From contig JAJYZF010000024.1 in the NCBI GenBank assembly GCA_021800165.1, positions 1 through 50,168 on the forward strand: DNA of 50,168 bases, in the 5' to 3' direction. The position numbers and the translations under genes are program-made. Source of the DNA: Planctomycetota bacterium (GTDB lineage Bacteria; Planctomycetota; Phycisphaerae; WQYP01). This document shows, in pieces, positions 32,595 through 40,646 of this stretch (its first letter is position 1; every line of letters begins with the position of its first letter). The notes under the pieces were generated by a model that had not been told where the DNA came from, ran no database searches, and saw nothing but the letters and a program-made list of their open reading frames with translations.

Positions 32595-33836
32595 TCACCG
32601 CATCGCCTCATCCGGATGGGCCATGTTTTTGCGGTTGTACGTGCGGCCAGACCAGACATTCCCGCCGGTATAGTAATCCCACACTGAAGCCATCAAGATG
32701 GCCAGGCAAAAAGTAACGGCGGCCGCCAGGGTGAGCTCGGCTCCCGGTCGGCCGCCCAGAAAGCGGCGTACCCGTCGCATGTGTACCAGTGCCAGTGCGT
32801 TCACCAACCCCGCCAAGGCCAGATTGCCCCAAGCTTCCGGTGTCGGCGTTATCAGTACCAGGCAGGCCGCGACCACCGGATAAATGGGCAGCAGTACGCC
32901 AACGGATAAAAATCCCAAGGCCAGAGCCACCGCCGCCAGCGGATTGTATTTCAGGCCGGCATAAACATTTTTTTTGCCGCCGCGGAAGGTGTCCGCCACG
33001 CCCTCGTACATGCGGCCGAAGAGGAGTTCACGCGTGACCACGGTAAATACCCGAAATCCACGGTTTTTGGCCCGGCCACCCAATGCCAAATCTTCAATCA
33101 ATTGCCCCTTGATGGCTTCATGGCCGCCAATAGCTTCATAGGCCTGCCGGCGAAAAAGCAGGAACGCACCCGCGGTGAGAACAACCCTGGATCTGGAATC
33201 GTTGCTGCGGTGCGGCGCGGCCATGGTAAACATGGCGGTAAGCGCAACCATCAAGAATCCCTGCTCCAAAAGATTCTGCCCTTGTGGCCGCGGTAAAATA
33301 CTTAGCAGGTCCAAGTTGCGGTGCCGGGCCAGCCGCATGGCCTGGTGCAGACATTGCGGGTGAAAATGCATGTCGGAGTCAACAAACAGCAGATATTCGG
33401 AATCCGCCCATTCACCTGCTTGATGGATGGCCCAGTTCTTGCCCATCCAGCCGGGCGGCGGTGGCTGGGTGTTGTGAATAATCTTTAGCCGGGGGAATTG
33501 GGCCGCAAGCCGCCGGGCAATCTCTTCGGTATTATCCGTGCTCTGATCATCGACAAACACCACACGAAAATTCGGATAGTCTTGTCGGCAAATCGACCCC
33601 AGCGTCTCCCAGAGCACATGACCCTCATTGCGACCCGGAACAATCACCGTGACATACGGCGGAGTTAACGGCCAAGTTGCGGTGGGCGGCAGTTGATTGG
33701 CCGGGGAATCAAAAGTCTCCGGCGGCGTTTGGCTATCATACGTCAAGCCTTGCACCCGCTTCCAATCGCCAAAGCTGATGATGGTGATCCAGCATAGGGC
33801 CACCACAACCAAAATGCTCAACAGCAGTATATTCAT
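32595..33836 (-). CDS. membrane glycosyltransferase family 2 (HpnB/CrtQ-like)
   Basis: A 413-residue protein. It begins with a transmembrane segment (MNILLLSILVVVALCWITII), followed by a GT2 catalytic domain: VTVIVPGRNEGHVLWETLGS, VVFVDDQSTDNTEEIA with the nucleotide-binding Asp pair, YLLFVDSDMHF with the DxD motif, and a Q-x-x-W-like region replaced by IEDLALGGRAK. Two or three C-terminal membrane spans follow. The arrangement resembles hopanoid- or carotenoid-associated glycosyltransferases, but no hopanoid genes are in view. It is the third gene of an mlaE-mlaF unit on the minus strand, so a lipid acceptor is plausible. I choose the ATG at 33836 over the upstream extension. Confidence 0.85.
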   Translation of the reverse strand: MNILLLSILVVVALCWITIISFGDWKRVQGLTYDSQTPPETFDSPANQLPPTATWPLTPPYVTVIVPGRNEGHVLWETLGSICRQDYPNFRVVFVDDQSTDNTEEIARRLAAQFPRLKIIHNTQPPPPGWMGKNWAIHQAGEWADSEYLLFVDSDMHFHPQCLHQAMRLARHRNLDLLSILPRPQGQNLLEQGFLMVALTAMFTMAAPHRSNDSRSRVVLTAGAFLLFRRQAYEAIGGHEAIKGQLIEDLALGGRAKNRGFRVFTVVTRELLFGRMYEGVADTFRGGKKNVYAGLKYNPLAAVALALGFLSVGVLLPIYPVVAACLVLITPTPEAWGNLALAGLVNALALVHMRRVRRFLGGRPGAELTLAAAVTFCLAILMASVWDYYTGGNVWSGRTYNRKNMAHPDEAMR

Positions 33837-33912
33837 GAGTGCATTCCCCGAGTTTCCGGGAAGGCATTTGAGCCTATTACCGGTGCCCTGGTGCTCCACG
33901 GCTGAAAAAACT

Positions 33913-34707
33913 TCACAAGCGGTGCAGGGCTTTTAGGTCTTCGGCATTAGCCCGACCCTCAATGAAATGACGCACGTCTTCATCCTCCATGGTTTTGATC
34001 TGTTGCGGTGTTCCCTGCGCGATAATTTTGCCGTTGAGCAACATCACAATCTGATCCGCCACCTTAAAAGCGCTGGCCATGTCATGGGTCACCACAATTC
34101 CAGTAACTTTGAGTTCTTCCTTGAGTTTTAAGATCAATTCATTGATGACGTCGGCGCGAATCGGGTCCAAGCCGGTGGTTGGTTCATCATAAAGCACTAC
34201 TTCCGGATCCATGGCAATGGCCCGGGCCAGGGCCACGCGCTTTTTCTGCCCCCCCGAAAGATCGGCGGGCATTTTTTTTTCACTGCCGCTTAATCCGACC
34301 ACGGCCAACTTTTCGCTAATGACCTGCTGAATATCACTTTCCGATTTTATCCCCTGGTGCCGCAGCGGAAAGGCGATGTTTTCGCCCACTGTCATGGAAT
34401 CAAAAAGGGCCCCCATTTGAAAAAGAAAACCAATCCGTTTGCGGATAGGCTCCAGTTGTCTCTCGCTGAGGTGATTGATACGTTGCTGATGAAAATAGAC
34501 ATTACCCGAATCAGGCTGCAACAATCCCACAATGTGTTTGAGCAATACCGATTTTCCCGCCCCCGACGGGCCAATGACCACCGTGGTCTGGTCTGCGGGA
34601 ATATCCAGACTCAGAGCGTCGAGTACCACCAGCGATCCAAATCGCTTGTGAACATCAGCGAAGCGGATGATGGGTTGGTCCGGCATATCGGTGGTGGGCT
34701 GTATCAT
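33913..34707 (-). CDS. ABC transporter ATPase, MlaF-like
   Basis: A 264-residue ATPase. Walker A is GPSGAGKS, the Q-loop is FLFQMGALFDSMTVGENIAF (typical of the Mla/Ttg2A group), the signature is LSGGQKKRVALARA, Walker B is EVVLYDEPTTGLDP, and the H-loop is VVTHDM. It would drive phospholipid movement between inner and outer membrane with the MlaE-like permease encoded just upstream. No MCE-domain MlaD gene follows, unlike most mla operons. The ATG at 34707 lies 34 nt after the mlaE stop. A longer upstream start would run into mlaE and is unlikely. Confidence 0.92.
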   Translation of the reverse strand: MIQPTTDMPDQPIIRFADVHKRFGSLVVLDALSLDIPADQTTVVIGPSGAGKSVLLKHIVGLLQPDSGNVYFHQQRINHLSERQLEPIRKRIGFLFQMGALFDSMTVGENIAFPLRHQGIKSESDIQQVISEKLAVVGLSGSEKKMPADLSGGQKKRVALARAIAMDPEVVLYDEPTTGLDPIRADVINELILKLKEELKVTGIVVTHDMASAFKVADQIVMLLNGKIIAQGTPQQIKTMEDEDVRHFIEGRANAEDLKALHRL

Positions 34708-34741
34708 ATAATTCCGCGCTCTCCTGGTTGAAAATTCAGGG

Positions 34742-35596
34742 CTATAAAATCGGCGGCTGATTGGGCCAGACCATGACATAGATATTCGTCAGCAGCAGTG
34801 CCAGCACCAGATTCAATATCAAAATGACGATAAAACTGCTCACAAACGCCTCTGTGCAGGCCCGGCCCACGCCCTGTGCTCCGTTGCCGCAGCGAAACCC
34901 TTTGTAGCAGGCGATGGCACCGATGGCCAAGCCAAAAAACAGAGCTTTGATCAGTCCCGTGTTGATGGTATAAATATCCACCCCAACGCGGGCAAAGTGC
35001 CAGAATTGATCATTGTTGATGCCCTGCACATGCACCGCAATCAACCAGCCGCCGAAAATTCCCAGGATATCACTAAAAACAGTCAGAATCGGAGTCATCA
35101 CCACGCAGGCCAGCACCCGCGGCACCGCCAGCGTGCGAACCGGGTCCGCAGCCATCGACCGCAGAGCCTCAATTTGTTCGGTCACGCGCATGGTTCCCAG
35201 TTCGGCGGTCATGGCCCCGCCGACCCGTCCGGCCAACATAACGCCCGTAAGAACCGGGCCAATCTGTTTCACCACGCTCAGCACGGTGACACTCCCGAGC
35301 CGGCTTGCCAGCCCCAGGGCATGAAACTGTGGATAGGCTTCAATCACCAGCACCGCGCCAATGAAGAACCCGGTCAACATAACCACGGGAATGGAAAGCG
35401 TTCCCAGATCAAACATTTGCGACAACATTTCGCGCAGACCAAAGCGGTCCACCCCGCGAAAGATTCCCGCGAGAATAGCCACGAAGAACCGTACAAAGTC
35501 ACCCAGCGTCAACACCAGGGAAAGGCACGTCTTACCCAAAAACTCCAATGGGCTTAGGATCCTGAAACGATTGGAGGATGGATCTGCGGGTGTCAA
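34742..35596 (-). CDS. ABC transporter permease, MlaE family
   Basis: A 284-residue membrane protein starting at TTG 35596, with AAGGG about 10 nt upstream. The family motifs are present: MLTGFFIGAVLVIEAYPQFH, VKQIGPVLTGVMLAGRVGGA followed by MTAELGTMRVTEQIEALRSM, and the C-terminal FGLAIGAIACYKGFRCGNGA followed by GVGRACTEAFV. Five to six hydrophobic spans are visible. It forms the inner-membrane channel of a lipid transporter with the MlaF-like ATPase downstream. Divergent from hslU. Confidence 0.92.
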   Translation of the reverse strand: MTPADPSSNRFRILSPLEFLGKTCLSLVLTLGDFVRFFVAILAGIFRGVDRFGLREMLSQMFDLGTLSIPVVMLTGFFIGAVLVIEAYPQFHALGLASRLGSVTVLSVVKQIGPVLTGVMLAGRVGGAMTAELGTMRVTEQIEALRSMAADPVRTLAVPRVLACVVMTPILTVFSDILGIFGGWLIAVHVQGINNDQFWHFARVGVDIYTINTGLIKALFFGLAIGAIACYKGFRCGNGAQGVGRACTEAFVSSFIVILILNLVLALLLTNIYVMVWPNQPPIL

Positions 35597-35856
35597 AGCA
35601 ACCGGCCCTTCTCAAAGACAATTTCTCCGATGCCGCGCCCTGCGCCGGAGTCAGTGTATTGTATACGCGGATGGACGCCTTGGGGCAACCATCCCCGTGC
35701 GGCAAGGGACTCTGGCGTGATGAGGTGTTGGACGGGCTGTTGCCGGCGTGGCCGCGCCGAGAGGGGCAATTACCGCAATTTCGCGTATGATACGCAATGA
35801 AGGTTGGCACTCCCGACAACAGAACCGGGGGCAGAGTCGATGATGGATTCGCATTC

Positions 35857-37221
35857 ATGTGCGCTACAATAGCCGTTGCAGAACTTACCCCGGCGAAAAT
35901 CGTCGCCGAACTCGACAAATACATCATCGGCCAAAAGGCCGCTAAAAGAGCCGTCGCCAATGCGGTGCGCAACCGTTGGCGGCGTTTGCAGTTAAAACCG
36001 GAAATTGCCCGCGATGTGCTGCCGAAAAACATCATGCTGATAGGACCGACCGGCGTGGGAAAAACCGAAATTGCCCGGCGTCTGGCGGCGCTGGTGGATG
36101 CTCCATTTATCAAAGTAGAGGCGACCAAGTATACCGAGGTGGGCTACGTTGGTCGCGATGTGGAAAGCATGATCCGCGATTTATTGGAATCGGCTATTCG
36201 CATGGTGCGCACCGCCCAGATGCAGGCGGTGACCATTCCCGCTTCCCAACTGGCCGAAGAAAAGCTGGTGGAACTGCTTTTGCCGTTGAGCACCACGGCC
36301 GACGAAGCAGATCCCGCGGTGCAGCAGCGCCGCCAGCGCAGCGCCGCCAAGATCAGATCCCAACTGGCCGCAGGCGTGTTTGATGATCAGATGGTGGAGG
36401 TCCCGGTCACGGAAAAATCTCCCCCGCTGCCCATGTTCGGCATGATGGGTGGGGATCAGGCGGATTCCATGCCTCCAGGTCTAAGCGACATTTTTGAAAA
36501 ACTCTCCTCCAGTCGCAGCACCGTTCATAAAGTGAAAGTAACGGAAGCTCGTAAAATATTGGCCGCCCAGGAAGCTGAAAAACTGGTCGATCAGCAGGGC
36601 GTGGTCGAACAGGCGATCAGCCTGACCGAACAGTCCGGCATTATTTTTTTGGATGAAATAGACAAGGTAGCCACAGGCGGCGAAGGCCGTGGTGGTGCCG
36701 ATGTATCGCGGCAGGGAGTGCAGCGGGATTTATTGCCCATTGTGGAAGGCAGCGCCGTCACCACCCGTCACGGCACGGTACATACCGATCATATCTTGTT
36801 TATTGCCGCCGGGGCGTTTCACAGCGCAAAGCCGTCCGATCTCATGCCCGAATTGCAGGGTCGTTTTCCCATTCGCGTGGAGCTGTCCGACTTGGAGCAG
36901 GCGGATTACGTGCGCATCCTCCGGGAGCCAAAAAACTCGCTGGTTCGCCAGCAAATTGATCTGCTCGCCGTGGAAGGCGTGCGTGTTTCTTTCACCGATG
37001 ACGCCATCGAGGCCATGGCTGAGTATGCCTACAACGTCAACCGTAACACTCAAAATATTGGTGCCCGGCGCCTCAACACTATTCTAGATCGAGTGATGGA
37101 CGACCTTTCATTTATGGCCTCGGAAATCCGGGGCGAAAAGCACGTGATTGACGCCCCCGTCGTGCGGGAAAAGCTGGCCGATATTGCCAGCGATGAAGAT
37201 TTATCGCGTTATGTTCTCTAG
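35857..37221 (+). CDS. hslU: ATP-dependent protease ATPase subunit HslU
   Basis: A 454-residue AAA+ unfoldase (typical HslU about 440-450). It begins near ELTPAKIVAELDKYIIGQKA and has Walker A GPTGVGKTEIARRLA, the pore loop GYVGRDVES, an intermediate I-domain at about residues 120-250, Walker B IIFLDEIDKVA, and the C-terminal IGARRLNTILDRVMDDLSF; it ends in a SRYVL-type tail like the family's LSRYIL, which docks into HslV. It unfolds proteins for the HslV peptidase, but no hslV gene is adjacent in this window. The ATG at 35857 is chosen by homology; the upstream ATG at 35797 is less likely. Confidence 0.95.
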   Translation: MCATIAVAELTPAKIVAELDKYIIGQKAAKRAVANAVRNRWRRLQLKPEIARDVLPKNIMLIGPTGVGKTEIARRLAALVDAPFIKVEATKYTEVGYVGRDVESMIRDLLESAIRMVRTAQMQAVTIPASQLAEEKLVELLLPLSTTADEADPAVQQRRQRSAAKIRSQLAAGVFDDQMVEVPVTEKSPPLPMFGMMGGDQADSMPPGLSDIFEKLSSSRSTVHKVKVTEARKILAAQEAEKLVDQQGVVEQAISLTEQSGIIFLDEIDKVATGGEGRGGADVSRQGVQRDLLPIVEGSAVTTRHGTVHTDHILFIAAGAFHSAKPSDLMPELQGRFPIRVELSDLEQADYVRILREPKNSLVRQQIDLLAVEGVRVSFTDDAIEAMAEYAYNVNRNTQNIGARRLNTILDRVMDDLSFMASEIRGEKHVIDAPVVREKLADIASDEDLSRYVL

Positions 37222-37295
37222 CGGGAAAGATTAAAAACCGATGCTGGCGGCAGATATCTGTGCAGATGCCGCGGCACGCGTAAAATTGGGCGACT

Positions 37296-38063
37296 ATGCA
37301 ACCGCAGACCATTGAACTTTCCATTATTGCTCCGGCCTTTAATGAGGTGGATAACGTTGGGCCTTTGGTGGAGCGCATCCGCGAGGTGTTTGTGCCGCTG
37401 GGCATCGCCTTTGAAGCTATTATTGTGGACGATGCCGGCACGGACGGCACACGCGAAAAATTGCTGGAACTGGCCGGTCAATACCCTTGGCTGCGGGTCG
37501 TCTCCCTTAGCGCCAACAGCGGCCAGACCGCCGCCATGGATGCCGGCTTCCGCGCCGCCCACGGTCGAATATGGGCCACCGTGGATGCCGACATGCAAAA
37601 TGACCCCGGCGAAATTCCCCGCCTCATGGCCATGCTTTCCGCGGATGTGGATATGGTCAACGGCTGGCGCCAAAAGCGCAGTGACAATGTCTTGCGCCTC
37701 GTTCAAACCAAAATCGCCAATGGCATTCGCAATCGGCTTAGCGGAGAAAACATTAAAGATTCGGCCTGTTCGCTGAAAGTTTACAAGCGGCAGTGCTTGG
37801 AAGGTCTTACCCTTTACAAAGGCATGCACCGCTTTTTTCCGACCTTGGTAAAGATGCGGGGTTTTAAGGTTATAGAGGTGCCGGTGAGTCACCATCCGCG
37901 GGCCCATGGCGTTACCAAATATAAATTCGGCAGTCGGGTCATTCGCGCTTTTGTCGATCTTTTGGCCGTGCGCTGGATGAAAAAACGCCAACTCCATTAT
38001 CAAGCCCGCGATCTCACACCGCCCCGGATGCCGACAGATGCGTTCGTTTCGCGGCCCAGTTAG
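37296..38063 (+). CDS. glycosyltransferase family 2, dolichyl-phosphate-mannose-synthase-like
   Basis: A 255-residue cytoplasmic-facing GT2. Motifs are LSIIAPAFNEVDNVGPLVER, AIIVDDAGTDGTREKL, GFRAAHGRIWATVDADMQND (the DxD motif as DADMQNDP) and IKDSACSLKVYKRQCL. A C-terminal basic-aromatic region (HHPRAHGVTKYKFGSRVIRA) is typical of DPM1-like enzymes that move a sugar to polyprenyl phosphate. It lacks the C-terminal membrane spans of GtrB-like proteins. It lies 42 bp upstream of lpxA and is probably co-transcribed, consistent with a role in lipopolysaccharide or glycan assembly. Confidence 0.88.
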   Translation: MQPQTIELSIIAPAFNEVDNVGPLVERIREVFVPLGIAFEAIIVDDAGTDGTREKLLELAGQYPWLRVVSLSANSGQTAAMDAGFRAAHGRIWATVDADMQNDPGEIPRLMAMLSADVDMVNGWRQKRSDNVLRLVQTKIANGIRNRLSGENIKDSACSLKVYKRQCLEGLTLYKGMHRFFPTLVKMRGFKVIEVPVSHHPRAHGVTKYKFGSRVIRAFVDLLAVRWMKKRQLHYQARDLTPPRMPTDAFVSRPS

Positions 38064-38105
38064 AATGACCATGATGACCACCTTGTCACGGATAGGTACA
38101 AAAAT

Positions 38106-38933
38106 ATGATTCATCCCACCGCAATTGTTGATCCCTTGGCTCAGGTGGAGCACAGCGTTTCCATTGGTCCATACGCCGTGGTGGAAGGGGCGGTGCATCT
38201 TGGCCCGGGGTGCGATATTCAATCCCATGCCAAACTCATGGGGCCACTGACCATGGGCAGCGGCAACATCGTCCATAGCTTCGCCTGCTTGGGCGATGTC
38301 CCGCAGGATTTGAAATTTAAGGGAGAGGAGAGTTGTCTGACGATCGGCGATGGAAACATTTTTCGCGAACACGTGACCGTGCATCGTGGAACCTCTGGCC
38401 AAACCACACTGGGTTCCAATAATCTTCTGATGGTGGCCAGTCATGTCGGACATAATTGTCGGGTTGGAAATTATGTTACCCTGGTGAATGGGGCCTTGTT
38501 GGGCGGCCATGTGGTGGTGGGAGATAGGGCAATCATTGGCGGCAATTGCGCTATTCATCAATTCTGCCGCATTGGCCGGTTGGCCATGATCAGTCTCACG
38601 TCGGCTTACAATGTGGATGTCCCGCCGTTTTGTATCGCCGTGTCCACCAACATGATCACCCAACTCAATGCGGTAGGTTTGCGGCGATCAGGCATGAGCG
38701 TAGCGAGCCAAAATGCCCTTCGTCGGATGTTCCGTTGGATTTACCGTACGCATGCCGGCGTGCCGTTGGCCAAAGCTTTGGATGATTTACCGCCCGAGTT
38801 AGGGGCAGTTCCTGAAATTCAAGAATTCATGGTATTTGTAAAAGCCTCTAAACGTGGTGTGGCTCGGTTCCGGCACTGGTCCACCCGGCACGGCCAGACC
38901 TCCACCGAGACCGACGATACCGACAATATTTAA
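38106..38933 (+). CDS. lpxA: acyl-ACP--UDP-N-acetylglucosamine O-acyltransferase (LpxA)
   Basis: A 275-residue left-handed beta-helix protein, the first enzyme of lipid A synthesis. It starts IHPTAIVDPLAQVEHSVSIG and shows hexapeptide repeats throughout. The characteristic segment is HRGTSGQTTLGSNNLLMVAS followed by HVGHNCRVGN, which contains the catalytic His. The C-terminal helical domain follows from about residue 195. The presence of lpxA together with a Kdo-hydroxylase-like gene argues for lipopolysaccharide in this organism. No other lpx genes (lpxC, lpxD, fabZ) are adjacent, unlike in proteobacteria. Confidence 0.94.
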   Translation: MIHPTAIVDPLAQVEHSVSIGPYAVVEGAVHLGPGCDIQSHAKLMGPLTMGSGNIVHSFACLGDVPQDLKFKGEESCLTIGDGNIFREHVTVHRGTSGQTTLGSNNLLMVASHVGHNCRVGNYVTLVNGALLGGHVVVGDRAIIGGNCAIHQFCRIGRLAMISLTSAYNVDVPPFCIAVSTNMITQLNAVGLRRSGMSVASQNALRRMFRWIYRTHAGVPLAKALDDLPPELGAVPEIQEFMVFVKASKRGVARFRHWSTRHGQTSTETDDTDNI

Positions 38934-39196
38934 AGTCTTGAACGCCGTACAATTATATCCTGTATTTAGTTTCGGTTCCGATCGGAATGGCAACTCCAAA
39001 GCTTGCCGCATGGATGGATTGTGCTTCATGGCCGACGGTCGCAATTGTGCCGCTCTGTTGACTTGCTATTGCGGGCTGTTGCGGAGATAAGTAATGGTGC
39101 CGGTAGGGGCCGGTCGGCAGTCCGAAGCGGACTCATGATCCGCCCGGAAGATGTTCGTCCCAACTGATGGATATTGAAAACACAAGGAGTAAATCA

Positions 39197-40366
39197 GTGG
39201 CTAAAACCGTAAAATCTGTGGTGAAGGAAAAATTTACGTTCGGTCTGTGGACCGTAGGCAACATTGGCCGTGATCCGTTCGGCGGCCCCGTGCGCGGCGT
39301 GCTTACGCCTGTGCAAATCGCCAAGTTGTTGGGCGAAGTTGGCGCGTATGGCGTAAACTTCCATGACAATGATTTAATTCCCATCGATGCCAGTCCCGCT
39401 CAGGAACGGCAGATTAAATCCAACTTCAAAAAGGCTTTGCGTGATAATGGTTTGGTGGTGCCCATGGCTACCACGAATTTATTTGGCGATCCGATTTTTA
39501 AGGATGGTGCTTTCACCAGTGCGGATGCCAGAGTGCGGGCCTATGCTTTGCAGAAAACCATGCGGGCCATGGACTTGGGAGCGGAATTTGGTGCGCAGAC
39601 TTTTGTTTTCTGGGGCGGTCGGGAAGGGGCCGAAAGTGATGCCGCCAAAGATCCTGCCGAGGCCATCAAGCGCTTCCGCCAGGCGATCAATTTCCTCTGT
39701 CGGTATTCCATGGAAAATAATTATGGTTATCGGTTTGCCTTGGAAGCCAAGCCCAATGAACCACGCGGGCACATTTATTTTGCCACCACCGGCAACTACC
39801 TCGGATTTATCGAAACCCTGGATTATCCGGAAATGGTGGGGGTCAACCCGGAAGTCGCCCACGAAACCATGGCCGGCCTTAACTTTGTCCATCATGTGGC
39901 TCAGGCATTGGAGGCGGGCAAGCTATTTCATATCGACCTCAACGACCAGGAACCGGGCCGGTACGACCAGGATTATCGGTTTGGTGCCGCCAATATCAAG
40001 CCAGCGTTTTTTCTGGTCAAATTACTGGTCGATCATGGCTATGACGGCCCGCTGCATTTTGATGCCCACGCGTACCGCACCGAAGATTACCAGGGCGTAA
40101 AGGATTTCGCCCGCGGTTGCATGAAGACCTATATGTTATTGAAGCGGAAGGTGGCGCGATTTAATGCGGACAGAGAAATCCAGGCGCTGTTGAAACAAAT
40201 TCATGTGCGCGATGAAAAACTCGAAAAATTAAGCGCTGCCTATTCCCCCGACGCGGTGCGCCAACTCAAGGCCTACAAGTTTAATCGCCCCGGACTCGGT
40301 GCACGCGGTATACCCTACGAAAAACTTGACCAATTGACCATGGAACTTATCTTGGGCGAACGGTAA
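39197..40366 (+). CDS. xylA: xylose isomerase
   Basis: A 389-residue class I xylose isomerase, matching the length of actinobacterial-type enzymes. I place the start at GTG 39197 because AAGGAG lies 7-8 nt upstream; the in-frame ATG at 39167 would put that site inside the gene. Motifs include [17 protein letters not shown], the catalytic [10 protein letters not shown] (His), [23 protein letters not shown] with the metal/substrate Glu and Lys, [31 protein letters not shown] with the metal Asp/Glu cluster, and [10 protein letters not shown]. It converts D-xylose to D-xylulose, which fits the hemicellulases at the left of the window. A strong hairpin follows. Confidence 0.96.
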   Translation: MAKTVKSVVKEKFTFGLWTVGNIGRDPFGGPVRGVLTPVQIAKLLGEVGAYGVNFHDNDLIPIDASPAQERQIKSNFKKALRDNGLVVPMATTNLFGDPIFKDGAFTSADARVRAYALQKTMRAMDLGAEFGAQTFVFWGGREGAESDAAKDPAEAIKRFRQAINFLCRYSMENNYGYRFALEAKPNEPRGHIYFATTGNYLGFIETLDYPEMVGVNPEVAHETMAGLNFVHHVAQALEAGKLFHIDLNDQEPGRYDQDYRFGAANIKPAFFLVKLLVDHGYDGPLHFDAHAYRTEDYQGVKDFARGCMKTYMLLKRKVARFNADREIQALLKQIHVRDEKLEKLSAAYSPDAVRQLKAYKFNRPGLGARGIPYEKLDQLTMELILGER

Positions 40367-40433
40367 GCTCGACTTTTGCCATTTTTGGTGGAGCCGAAAA
40401 GCCTGATTTCACAGACCTTTGAAGATGGACCGG

Positions 40434-40475
40434 AATTTTTGCACCCCCGTACAAAACACGGGATGTGCAAAAATT
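40434..40475. terminator. long hairpin between convergent xylA and ileS
   Basis: AATTTTTGCAC (40434-40444) and GTGCAAAAATT (40465-40475) are perfect inverted copies, and CCCGT/ACGGG extend the stem internally around a 7-nt loop, with small bulges. The symmetry and the A/T tracts on both sides suit a terminator working in both directions for the convergent genes. The remainder of 40367-40646 holds nothing recognised. Confidence 0.65.
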
Positions 40476-40646
40476 AACCCCGCAATCGCGAATTCCGGTG
40501 GATTCGACCATTTACGCCTCTAAAAATGGCAAAAGCCCAGCTAAGCCCTTGACCAGCCGGATAAGGCAAGTGGTCTCTTGACCGGTTCTCTGATGTCGCT
40601 ACCGCCACGCCTTGGCTGGGCCGCGTGCAAGCCCCATGGCTCGTGG

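Noticed and set aside
37218..38663. 481-residue minus-strand open frame
   Set aside because: Antisense to the DPM1-like glycosyltransferase and lpxA, both clearly real; its translation is rich in His/Gly and resembles no family.
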